Part shown: piece after piece, positions 52,535 to 60,258 of the stretch
How the letters are laid out: every line of letters begins with the position of its first letter
Numbering within the stretch: position 1 is the stretch's first letter
Assembly (NCBI RefSeq): GCF_017833525.1
Contig: NZ_JAFICD010000001.1
Coordinates: 124,001 to 188,000 of the forward strand
Direction of reading: 5' to 3'
DNA from: Duganella sp. 1411
GTDB lineage: Bacteria; Pseudomonadota; Gammaproteobacteria; Burkholderiales; Burkholderiaceae_D
Length of the DNA stretch: 64,000 nt
Translations under genes and position numbers: made by a program
Notes under the pieces: generated by a model
Seen by the model: the letters and a program-made list of their open reading frames with translations, nothing else
Databases searched by the model: none
Told to the model about the DNA's origin: nothing

Positions 52535-54793
52535 TTACGCGCCCGGTGGCGGACCGCCGCCCGGCCCCGGCCCGCCCGGCCCCATGCGCGGACCGAAACC
52601 GCCGCCTTCGCGCTCCGTCGAGCCGCCGGCGCCGCCGAAGCGGTACGACAATCCCAAATAAAACACCCGCCCGTCGAACCGGCGCGTGCTGGTCTCGCGC
52701 AGCGTCGCGCTGTTGATCACCGTTTCCATCTTGTTTTGATTGAACACGTCGGTGACGGTGGCCACCAGGCTCAGTCGCGGCGTCACCGCCTGGCGCGCGC
52801 TCAGGTTGAGGGTGCGGTTCGGCGAGCGGTAGCCCTGGCCCGACAAGGTCTTGCCCATCATCTGCAGCGCCATCTGCAGCTGGGTGGCGGCGCTGAGCTG
52901 GTAGTTCAAGCGCACCCGCCCGCTCAGCGAATTGGCGGTGCGCGTGCTGTAGGCGCCCGTGTCGTCCTGCGTGCGTTGCTGGCTGCGCGCCAGGTTGCCG
53001 CTGCCGTTGATCGTCAGCGTGGGCAGCAGTTTGCCGCTGATCGTGAATTCCAGCCCGCTGGCGTGGCTGCCTTCGCCGTTTTGCTTGGTGGTCAGCAGCA
53101 CGTTGTTGGCGATGAAGTAGCGGTAGTCGACGATGGCGTCGGTGTCCTCGCGGTAGTAGGCGCGCAGGTTGGTCTCCAGGCCGGCCACCTTGGTCTCGTA
53201 GCCCACCTCGAACGAATCGGTCTTGGTCGGCATCAGCTGCGGATTGCCGGCCGAGACGTTGAATTCATCGCGGTAGACCTGGTAGGGATTGAGGTCGTTG
53301 GCGCCGGGGCGGCGGATGCGGCGCGCGTACGCGAAGCGCAGGTTGGCCGTGTCGTTGACCTTGTAGGTGGCGAACAGGCTGGGGATGAAGTTGACGTAGC
53401 TGTTCTTGTCGTCCGTGCCGCTTGTGATCTGGCGGATGTCCATGTCGGTGTATTCGGTGCGCAGGCCGGCCAGCGCGCCCCAGTTCTCGCTCAGGCGCAT
53501 CTGGTAGGAGCCGTACAAGGCGAACACCGTCTCGTCGACCTCGAAGCGGTTGCTGCGCGCCGGGTTGACGATGGCGACCGATGTCAGCGGATCGATATCG
53601 GTGTACAAGGTGTCGAAGGTGCTCGTGGTGCGGGCCGCCTTGTAGCCGGCCTTGGCCGAGCCGCCCCACAGCGGGCGCTCGTAGTCGCCGGTGAAATCGA
53701 CCACCTTGATGGTGGTGTCGCTGTGCTGGAAGGCGCGCGTGTCGGCGATGCCGGGCGTGGTGTAGTCGTTGGCGTAGTTGCTGTCGTTGTCGTTGTCCGA
53801 CGACGACACGCGCAGGTCGATCTTGAGCGTCTCGCCGGGCAGCTCGCCCTTGTGGTCGTAGCGTCCGCCCCAGCTATAGTTCTTGCTGTCGCCGTTGCGC
53901 ACCGTCGAGCGCGTGTAGTCGCTGGCCGGGATGAAGGCGGTGGCGCCGTTGGCGTAGACGTCGGTGGCGCGCTGGTCGTTGCTGCGGCCGTTGTAGGTGG
54001 CGCTGGCGGTCAAGGTGTCGGTCTGGTTGAGGTTGTAGCTCAAGGTGCCGTTGGCGCCCAGCATGTCGTTGAGGCCCTTGCCGACCGACGACTGGCTGCT
54101 GTGGACGAAGCGGCCGGTGACCGGATCGAGGCGGTCGCGGCTGACTTCGGCGGTCGAGTCGCGGCCGTCGTGCCGCACGTTGAGGCCGCCCTGGAAGCCC
54201 CAGGCGCCCTCGTTGTAGCTGCCGTTGACGGCGCTGTTGTAGCGGCCGTCCTTGCCGGCGTTGGCGTTGACGGTGGCAAAGCCGCCCGGCTTGCGGTTGC
54301 GCCGCATCACCAGGTTGAGGATGGGGCCGCCGCCGCCCTCGTTGCCGAACTGGGCGCCGGGGTTGTTGATGACCTCGACCGATTCGATATCGTCGGCGCC
54401 CATGGCCTGCAGCGCGGCGCCGCGGTTCTCGCCCTGCAGCATGGCCGACGGCTTGCCATCGACCAGGATCTGCACATTGGTGCTGCCGCGCAAGGAGACG
54501 GTGCCATCCGGATCGACGGCCACCGACGGCACGTTGTTGAGGGCGTCGGCGGCGGTGCCGTTGGTGCTGGAGACGTCGGATTTGACGTCATATACCTGGC
54601 GGTCGATGCGGTTGGTGGGGCGTTCGCCGGCGACGGTGACGGAGGGCACGACGGCCGCTTCCTTCGGTTTCGCCGTGACCGGCTTGGTGTCGGCCGTGGT
54701 TTGGGCCAGCGCGCCGAGCGGGGCGGCCAGCAGCACCCCGAGGGAGCCGCCGGTCAGGCACTGGGACAGGAGTTTCTTTTGTTTCTTTTGCAT
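52535..54793 (-). CDS. TonB-dependent receptor with Gly/Pro-rich C-terminal tail
   Basis: 752-residue outer-membrane receptor of the outer-membrane beta-barrel (OMP_b-brl_3) group. A plug is visible in ADALNNVPSVAVDPDGTVSL, NVQILVDGKPSAMLQGENRG and IESVEVINNPGAQFGNEGGG; the barrel runs to YLGLSYRFGG. The last ~33 residues (720-752) are a Gly/Pro-rich tail with Arg and Met, beyond the normal terminal aromatic strand. The substrate is unknown. The stop codon lies in an eroded REP arm. It is convergent with the LivK-type gene and no TonB or periplasmic partner is adjacent. Confidence 0.9.
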   Translation of the reverse strand: MQKKQKKLLSQCLTGGSLGVLLAAPLGALAQTTADTKPVTAKPKEAAVVPSVTVAGERPTNRIDRQVYDVKSDVSSTNGTAADALNNVPSVAVDPDGTVSLRGSTNVQILVDGKPSAMLQGENRGAALQAMGADDIESVEVINNPGAQFGNEGGGGPILNLVMRRNRKPGGFATVNANAGKDGRYNSAVNGSYNEGAWGFQGGLNVRHDGRDSTAEVSRDRLDPVTGRFVHSSQSSVGKGLNDMLGANGTLSYNLNQTDTLTASATYNGRSNDQRATDVYANGATAFIPASDYTRSTVRNGDSKNYSWGGRYDHKGELPGETLKIDLRVSSSDNDNDSNYANDYTTPGIADTRAFQHSDTTIKVVDFTGDYERPLWGGSAKAGYKAARTTSTFDTLYTDIDPLTSVAIVNPARSNRFEVDETVFALYGSYQMRLSENWGALAGLRTEYTDMDIRQITSGTDDKNSYVNFIPSLFATYKVNDTANLRFAYARRIRRPGANDLNPYQVYRDEFNVSAGNPQLMPTKTDSFEVGYETKVAGLETNLRAYYREDTDAIVDYRYFIANNVLLTTKQNGEGSHASGLEFTISGKLLPTLTINGSGNLARSQQRTQDDTGAYSTRTANSLSGRVRLNYQLSAATQLQMALQMMGKTLSGQGYRSPNRTLNLSARQAVTPRLSLVATVTDVFNQNKMETVINSATLRETSTRRFDGRVFYLGLSYRFGGAGGSTEREGGGFGPRMGPGGPGPGGGPPPGA

Positions 54794-55016
54794 TATGCTG
54801 GCGGGCCGCCGGGCGGCGCCGTCTTATTCGACGTTGGAAGCCTGCTATTTTACAGAAGGCCGCCGCCAATTATTTCCATTTACAAATCTTTACCAATATG
54901 AAGCTTGCGTGAAGGACGGGCCTGGGCTAGGCGGCAACGGCCCGGCGTGCCGGTCCCTCCTTCGGCATACCCGAACCGGTGCCCGGCGCGATAAAATGGT
55001 GCCAAGGAGAATGACT

Positions 55017-55406
55017 ATGGCACAAGGTATTGCACGCATCGGCAGGGATACTTATCAGACGGCGATCGAGGTCGGCGGCCACGCGCTGACCGGCGACGAG
55101 CCGGCCCGCAACGGCGGTGCCAACACCGGCCCGGCGCCTTACGATTTCGTGCTGGCCGGGTTGGGCGCTTGCACCGCGATCACGCTGCGCATGTACGCCG
55201 ACCGCAAACAGTGGCCGATGGAGGCGGTGGACGTGGCGCTGCACCTGGCGCCCGACGCCGACGGCGCGCTGCGGATCAAGCGCGTGCTGACCTTCCACGG
55301 CGCCCTCGACGCCGATCAAATCGCCCGCATGGCGGAAATCGCCGAGAAGACCCCCGTGACGCTGACGCTCAAGGGCGGCGTGCGCATCGATACGACCGTC
55401 GGCTGA
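55017..55406 (+). CDS. OsmC-family protein with only one cysteine
   Basis: 129-residue OsmC/YhfA-like protein. The start at 55017 is preferred to 55011 because AAGGAG then has proper spacing. The N-terminal catalytic Cys is kept as Cys52 in LAGLGACTAITLRMYADRKQ. The second redox Cys of OsmC peroxidases, normally in a KCPV sequence, is Thr112 (EIAEKTPVTLTL). The normal dithiol peroxide cycle is therefore not possible; a one-Cys mechanism or a non-peroxidase role is likely. Some OsmC subgroups may share this, so it need not be a defect. It stands alone between a TonB receptor and a post-PEP-CTERM-like gene. Confidence 0.9.
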   Translation: MAQGIARIGRDTYQTAIEVGGHALTGDEPARNGGANTGPAPYDFVLAGLGACTAITLRMYADRKQWPMEAVDVALHLAPDADGALRIKRVLTFHGALDADQIARMAEIAEKTPVTLTLKGGVRIDTTVG

Positions 55407-55558
55407 CACACCCCGTCCACCATCCCGCTGTTGAACCAGATCAGGGAATCTGTCGGCCTGAAGTGGAACCAAATCGCGCTTCGCCTCGTCTAACCGTGGC
55501 AAGTTGAGCCATACCGATGGTTTTTGTTCGATTTGATGTTCTTACCCAAGGGCTTGAT

Positions 55559-55987
55559 ATGAACCTGACTACACATCTGGCGGGACTGTTCGGCGTCGCC
55601 GCCAGTCTTGGCGCGTCCGCCGCGCCGCAAGCGGCCGACACCGGCATCATGCAATTTCCCAACGTAACGCTGGCCGCGCAGGCGCCGCCGGCGCAGGGGC
55701 GGGCGGCGCCGCCGGGCGGCGGCGCCATGGCCTACAAGGACCCCGCGACCGGCAAGCTGACCGGCCCCACGCCCCAGCAGGCGGCGGCATTGGCCGGCCC
55801 GCCCCGCGCCGCCGCCACCGCGGGCGCCACGCCGAGGCCGTCGCTCAGGCGGCTGCCCAACGGCGGCGTCGCCATCATGCTCGACGAGCGCCACCAGCGC
55901 CACGCCGTCGCGCACAAGGATGCCGACGGCAAACTGGGCGAGACTTGCGAACCGGCAGGCCAGGCGGGAGGCCATGATGAAAAATAA
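55559..55987 (+). CDS. Post-PEP-CTERM-1-like small exported protein
   Basis: 142-residue protein with signal peptide (MNLTTHLAGLFGVAASLGAS) and an Ala/Pro-rich middle. The sequence AYKDPATGKLTGPTPQQAA followed by HAVAHKDADGKLGETCE near the C-terminus matches the pattern of proteins annotated as post-PEP-CTERM-1 in beta-proteobacteria; their function is unknown. AAGGGC precedes the ATG by six bases. The last 11 bases overlap the following metalloprotease gene, so the two are translationally coupled. Recognition of the domain is from memory of the motif and should be confirmed by profile search. Confidence 0.68.
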   Translation: MNLTTHLAGLFGVAASLGASAAPQAADTGIMQFPNVTLAAQAPPAQGRAAPPGGGAMAYKDPATGKLTGPTPQQAAALAGPPRAAATAGATPRPSLRRLPNGGVAIMLDERHQRHAVAHKDADGKLGETCEPAGQAGGHDEK

Positions 55988-57389
55988 ACTGATCGCCATC
56001 TGCGGCGCCTTGGCCATGCTGTGCTGCTCGGCCGGCTGGGCCGCCGCCACCCTCACCATCGTCAACGGCGATCCGGCCGGCGTCGGCTTCAACGATCCGA
56101 CGCCGGTGGCGCCCGTCGGCGGCAACGCCGGCACCACCTTGGGCGCGCAGCGCCTCAACGCTTTCCAGGCGGCCGCCAGCATTTGGGGCGCGACGCTCGA
56201 CAGCAGCGTGCCGATCCGCGTGCTGGCGACCTGGGAGTCCCTGGCCTGCAACGATACCGGCGCGGTGCTCGGTTCGGCCGGCGCGTTGCAGGTGTTCGCC
56301 AATTTCCCCGGCGCCCCGCAGACCAACGCCTGGTACGGCGAGGCCGAGGCCAACAAGTTGACGGGCGTCGACAACGACCCCGACACCCCCGAGATCCGGG
56401 CCCGCTTCAACGTCAACCTCGGCCAGCCGGGATGCCTGACCGGCTTGCCGTTCTATCTCGGCCTGGACAACAACCATGGCGACAACGTCGATCTGGTGGC
56501 GGTGTTGCTGCACGAGTTCGGGCACGGCCTCGGCTTCCAGACCTACACCGACGACGCCACCGGCGAGCTGCTGCAGGGTATCCCCAGCATCTGGGATTAC
56601 TTCCTGCTCGACAATTCCACCAACAAGCTGTGGAAGGACATGAGCGACGCCGAGCGGGCCGCGTCGGCCACCCGCGCCGGCCGGCTGGTCTGGAACGGCC
56701 CGGTCGTCACCGACGCGGCGCGCATCGTGTTGCGGCCCGGCACGCCGTTGCTGACGATCCTGTCGCCGGCCCGCGTGGCCGGAATCCAGCGGGTGGGCGT
56801 GGCCCAGTTCGGCCCGCCGCTGGCCAGTCCGGGCGTGACCGGCGAGGTGATGCCGGTGGTCGACACGCCGCCCGACACGGGACTGGCCTGCACGCCGTTG
56901 GCGCCGGCCAACGCGCGCGCGGTGGCCGGCAAGATCGCGCTGATCGACCGCGGCGTGTGCCCGTTCGTGGACAAGGTCAAGAATGCGCAGAACGCCGGCG
57001 CCATCGGTGTGATCATCGTCGACAACGCGCCCGGCTCGCCGCCGCCGGACCTGGGCGGCGACGATCCCGCCATCGTCATTCCGGCCGTGCGCATCACCTT
57101 GGAGGACGGCCGGGCGCTGAAGGCGGTGCTGGCCACGCGCTCGCGCACCCGTTCCGGCCTGGTCGCCAACCTGGGTGTGAATCTGGCCGTGCGCGCCGGC
57201 ACCGATCTGGCGGGCAGGGTGCTGATGTACGCGACCGACCCCAATCAGCCAGGGTCGTCGGTGTCGCACTACGACATCAGCGCCATTCCCAACCAGCTGA
57301 TGGAGCCGGCGATCAACCAGGACCAGCCGCACGCGGTCGCACCGCCGCGCGACCTGACGTATCCCTTGCTGCGCGACATAGGCTGGTGA
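55977..57389 (+). CDS. Secreted PA-domain zinc metalloprotease
   Basis: 470-residue exported protein. Signal peptide ends CSAGWAA. A zinc site of metzincin type, LLHEFGHGLGF, is near residue 180, and a protease-associated (PA) domain follows at about 290-400 (IALIDRGVCPFVDKVKNAQN, AGAIGVIIVDNAPG, IPAVRITLEDG). GGGAGG five bases before the second of two adjacent ATG codons fixes the start. It overlaps the post-PEP-CTERM-like gene by 11 bases, which suggests that the small protein is its substrate, chaperone or export partner. No PEP-CTERM sorting signal is visible at its own C-terminus. Confidence 0.85.
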   Translation: MKNKLIAICGALAMLCCSAGWAAATLTIVNGDPAGVGFNDPTPVAPVGGNAGTTLGAQRLNAFQAAASIWGATLDSSVPIRVLATWESLACNDTGAVLGSAGALQVFANFPGAPQTNAWYGEAEANKLTGVDNDPDTPEIRARFNVNLGQPGCLTGLPFYLGLDNNHGDNVDLVAVLLHEFGHGLGFQTYTDDATGELLQGIPSIWDYFLLDNSTNKLWKDMSDAERAASATRAGRLVWNGPVVTDAARIVLRPGTPLLTILSPARVAGIQRVGVAQFGPPLASPGVTGEVMPVVDTPPDTGLACTPLAPANARAVAGKIALIDRGVCPFVDKVKNAQNAGAIGVIIVDNAPGSPPPDLGGDDPAIVIPAVRITLEDGRALKAVLATRSRTRSGLVANLGVNLAVRAGTDLAGRVLMYATDPNQPGSSVSHYDISAIPNQLMEPAINQDQPHAVAPPRDLTYPLLRDIGW

Positions 57390-57461
57390 TCGCGAACGCG
57401 CCGGCCGGCCGAAACCGCCGGGCGGTGCGTTGGCGTACATACCAACATGGCTGCCTTGTCT

Positions 57462-57494
57462 ACTCTTTCAGCAGTCCCGCTGAATAGAAAGAGT
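57462..57494 (+). promoter_or_regulatory. Stem-loop covering recQ ribosome-binding site
   Basis: ACTCTTTC (57462-57469) pairs with GAAAGAGT (57487-57494), with AGC/GCT as an inner stem. The right arm is the only plausible Shine-Dalgarno for the helicase ATG at 57498. Folding would hide it, so this could be a simple translational control element or thermosensitive hairpin. The pairing is seen directly; the function is inference. Confidence 0.45.
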
Positions 57495-57497
57495 GTC

Positions 57498-59078
57498 ATG
57501 GCAGCCCCGAAAAACAAACAAATCAACGACGTCCTGCGCAAGGTGTTCGGCATGGAGTCGCTGCGCGACGGCCAGCGCCACGTCATCGACAGCGTGCTGG
57601 CCGGCCAGGACACGCTGGCCGTCATGCCCACCGGTAGCGGCAAGTCGCTGTGCTACCAGTTGCCGGCGCGGCTGATGAAGGGCGTGACGGTGGTGGTGTC
57701 GCCGCTGATCTCGCTGATGAAGGACCAGGCCGAGAAGCTGGAGGAGGCCGGCATCGCCAGCGCCGCGCAGATCAACAGCAGCCTGTCGCGCGGCGACGAG
57801 CTGGCGGCGCTGGAGGGCATCGAGAGCGCCAACAAGGACATTATCTTCTGCACGCCGGAGCGGCTGGTGACGCCGGACTTCCTGGCGCTGCTCAAAAACA
57901 GCGACATCGCGCTGATGGTCATCGACGAGGCGCACTGCATTTCGCAATGGGGCCATGATTTCCGCCCGGCCTACCTGGAGATCGGCGCCGCCCTCAACGC
58001 GCTGGGCCGCCCGCCGGTGCTGGCGCTGACGGCGACCGCCACCGACGAGGTGATCGCCGACATCCGCGCGCAGCTGGGACGCCCGCGCATGGCCGTCATC
58101 AACACCGGCATCTACCGCCCCAATCTGCACTACCGCGTGCGCCAGGTGACCAATCCCGGCGAGAAGTGCGCGCAGGCGCTGCAACTGGTGCGCGAGACGG
58201 CCGGCGTGGGCATCATCTACGCCGCCACCGTCAAGGCGGCCGAGGAAATGCACGAGATGCTGCGCAACGCCGGCGAGAGCGTGACGCTCTACCACGGCAA
58301 GCTGAAAGCGGCCGAACGCAGCGAAAACCAGAACCTGTTCATGAGCGGCGAACGCCGTGTGATGGTGGCCACCAACGCCTTCGGCATGGGCATCGACAAG
58401 ACCGACACGCGCTTCGTGATCCATCTGCAGGTGCCCGCCAATCTGGAGGCCTACTACCAGGAGTCCGGCCGCGCGGGGCGCGACGGCCTCGATGCCGAAT
58501 GCACGCTGCTGTACTACCACGCGGACAAGCGCCTGCAGCAGTTTTTCCTGATCAAACACTATCCATCGGCCGAGGAGTTGAGGGCGGTGTACGAGGCGGC
58601 CGCCGCGTCGGAACAGCCGACCTTCACCGAGGCCGACCTGAAGCCGCGCCTGGAGCAGCTGCCCGCCAGCCAGTTGAAGATCTGCCTGAAGATGCTCAAG
58701 GATGGCAAGCTGTTAAACCGGAACAGCAAGCTGGCCTACCTGCTGGCGAAACAGCCGAAAGGCCCGCCCAAGGCGGCGGACTTCGAGCGGATGGCGCAAG
58801 TGTATGTGGACAAGCATGAGCGCGACCGCGAGGGGCTGGAGCAGATGGTGGCCTACGCGCAGAGCGGCTACTGCCGCTGGAAGCTGCTGCTGGATTACTT
58901 CGGCGATCTGGCGCCCGGCTTCGAGCGTTGCTGCAAGTGCGACAACTGCCTGTCGCCGCCGTCGATCCAGGAAAGCGGGCCGCTGCTGGCGGGCGAGCCC
59001 GAACCGGTAGCGCCAACGCCGCCGCTGCCCGGGTTGTTGACCGCTACGGGATCAGTTCAAACAGCAGCAGCTGCGTGA
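57498..59078 (+). CDS. recQ: ATP-dependent DNA helicase, RecQ family
   Basis: 526-residue superfamily-2 3'-5' helicase. The Walker A loop is MPTGSGKSLCYQLP near residue 44, the DEAH box is VIDEAHCISQWGHDFRP near 140, and motif VI is QESGRAGRDG. A RecQ zinc-binding region follows, with Cys in GYCRWKLLLDYFGD then CCKCDNC. The C-terminus has a short Pro-rich tail and no HRDC domain, so it is shorter than E. coli RecQ (about 610). The ATG at 57498 is preferred because the longer frame begins within the leader hairpin. The last 35 bases overlap the opposing phytase-like gene. Confidence 0.93.
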   Translation: MAAPKNKQINDVLRKVFGMESLRDGQRHVIDSVLAGQDTLAVMPTGSGKSLCYQLPARLMKGVTVVVSPLISLMKDQAEKLEEAGIASAAQINSSLSRGDELAALEGIESANKDIIFCTPERLVTPDFLALLKNSDIALMVIDEAHCISQWGHDFRPAYLEIGAALNALGRPPVLALTATATDEVIADIRAQLGRPRMAVINTGIYRPNLHYRVRQVTNPGEKCAQALQLVRETAGVGIIYAATVKAAEEMHEMLRNAGESVTLYHGKLKAAERSENQNLFMSGERRVMVATNAFGMGIDKTDTRFVIHLQVPANLEAYYQESGRAGRDGLDAECTLLYYHADKRLQQFFLIKHYPSAEELRAVYEAAAASEQPTFTEADLKPRLEQLPASQLKICLKMLKDGKLLNRNSKLAYLLAKQPKGPPKAADFERMAQVYVDKHERDREGLEQMVAYAQSGYCRWKLLLDYFGDLAPGFERCCKCDNCLSPPSIQESGPLLAGEPEPVAPTPPLPGLLTATGSVQTAAAA

Positions 59079-60210
59079 CCTGGTCCTTGCCGAAGTTATC
59101 GTCCGAGATCAGCACCACGCTGGCGTGGCCGTTCGGCAGCGCCGGTCCCAGGGAGATGCCTTCCAGGTTGTCCACCCGCGGCATCTTGAGCTGGTTCAGG
59201 TCCAGCACCAGGCGCTTTTTCAGCATCGTATAGGAGGCGCCCTTGAGCGTGGCCAGGTTCTGGATGTCGCTGGCGCCATCGGTGCTGATCTCGTAGATGC
59301 GGACGTAATCCTGATAGCTGCCGTCGTCGGCCTGGACGCCGGAGCGTTCCATCGCTAGCAGACGGGTGTCGCTCAGGGCCAGGATCTCGGAGATGCCGTT
59401 GTCGGCGAACTTGCCTTTGCCGGGGACGGCGGGAATCGGTTCGAGCGGGTAGGCGAACTGGCCGAGCACCTTGCCGTCGCGGGCGAAGCGCGTGATGCGG
59501 TTGACGGCGCCGGTTTGCGGATTGGGCAGCGGGCCGTCCTGGATCATCGGCCCTTCCATCGACACCCATAGCGTTTTGCCGTCCGGGGAAAAGCTCAGCC
59601 CCTCGAAACTCTGGTTGTTGCGCGGGCCGGATTTGCCGTCGGCGGGGACGTCGAACATATCCGGCAGCGGCAGCTCCGACATGAAAGCGCCATCGGGCTT
59701 GGCCTGCCGCACGAACGGCGGCAAGCCGGCGGGGGCGTCGCCCTCGCTGGTGTACCAGATGCTTCCGTTCTGCGGATCGACCCGGATCGCTTCCAGATCG
59801 GGCACCACGCCGCCATGCCGCCTGAAGTTTTCCTTCGACGGATAGGCTTTGCCGTCCGGTTGCAGCAGCGTGACGACACTGGTCAGCTCGACCGACTTGA
59901 ACGACTTGTCATCGTACGCGAGCCGCGCGCGGTAGTAGCGGGCCGGATTGTGCTCGGAGCGGTCGTCGGAGATCATCACCCAGTCGCCATGCACGGCGTC
60001 GTAGTCGATGCCGGACAGGCCGCCCACCATCGTATCGCGGAACTGCACGCGCCACGGCAGCCGCTGCTCGCCGATAAGGCGCATCGACGAGACGGTATCG
60101 GGCGTGGTTTTGGCAGTCGGCAGCTGGGCGCAGCCGCCCAGCGCCAGAAGCAGGGAGAGCGAGCCGGCCAGGGTTCGGAGGGAGCGGCGCGAGGGGTTTT
60201 GGGCCTTCAT
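59044..60210 (-). CDS. Esterase-like activity of phytase family lipoprotein
   Basis: 388-residue exported beta-propeller-like protein of the phytase-like (PF13449-type) family. The signal ends in LLALGGC, a lipobox. Family blocks include GGLSGIDYDAVHGDWVMISD, PDLEAIRVDPQNGSIWYTSE, NQSFEGLSFSPDGKTLWVSM and ISEILALSDTRLLAMERSG. Enzymatic activity within the family is poorly defined: phytase or phosphoesterase is possible. It is downstream of the ABC-exporter operon on the same strand (48-base gap) and may be part of it, and overlaps recQ by 35 bases tail to tail. Confidence 0.85.
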   Translation of the reverse strand: MKAQNPSRRSLRTLAGSLSLLLALGGCAQLPTAKTTPDTVSSMRLIGEQRLPWRVQFRDTMVGGLSGIDYDAVHGDWVMISDDRSEHNPARYYRARLAYDDKSFKSVELTSVVTLLQPDGKAYPSKENFRRHGGVVPDLEAIRVDPQNGSIWYTSEGDAPAGLPPFVRQAKPDGAFMSELPLPDMFDVPADGKSGPRNNQSFEGLSFSPDGKTLWVSMEGPMIQDGPLPNPQTGAVNRITRFARDGKVLGQFAYPLEPIPAVPGKGKFADNGISEILALSDTRLLAMERSGVQADDGSYQDYVRIYEISTDGASDIQNLATLKGASYTMLKKRLVLDLNQLKMPRVDNLEGISLGPALPNGHASVVLISDDNFGKDQVTQLLLFELIP

Positions 60211-60258
60211 ATTCTCTTGTCGTAAGCAGCAAACCCAGCAGTATAACGTGAGCCGGTG

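Noticed and set aside
52502-54901. 799-codon plus-strand frame opposite the TonB receptor
   Set aside because: Val/Ala/Gly/Arg-rich shadow of the receptor with no recognisable domain or ribosome site.
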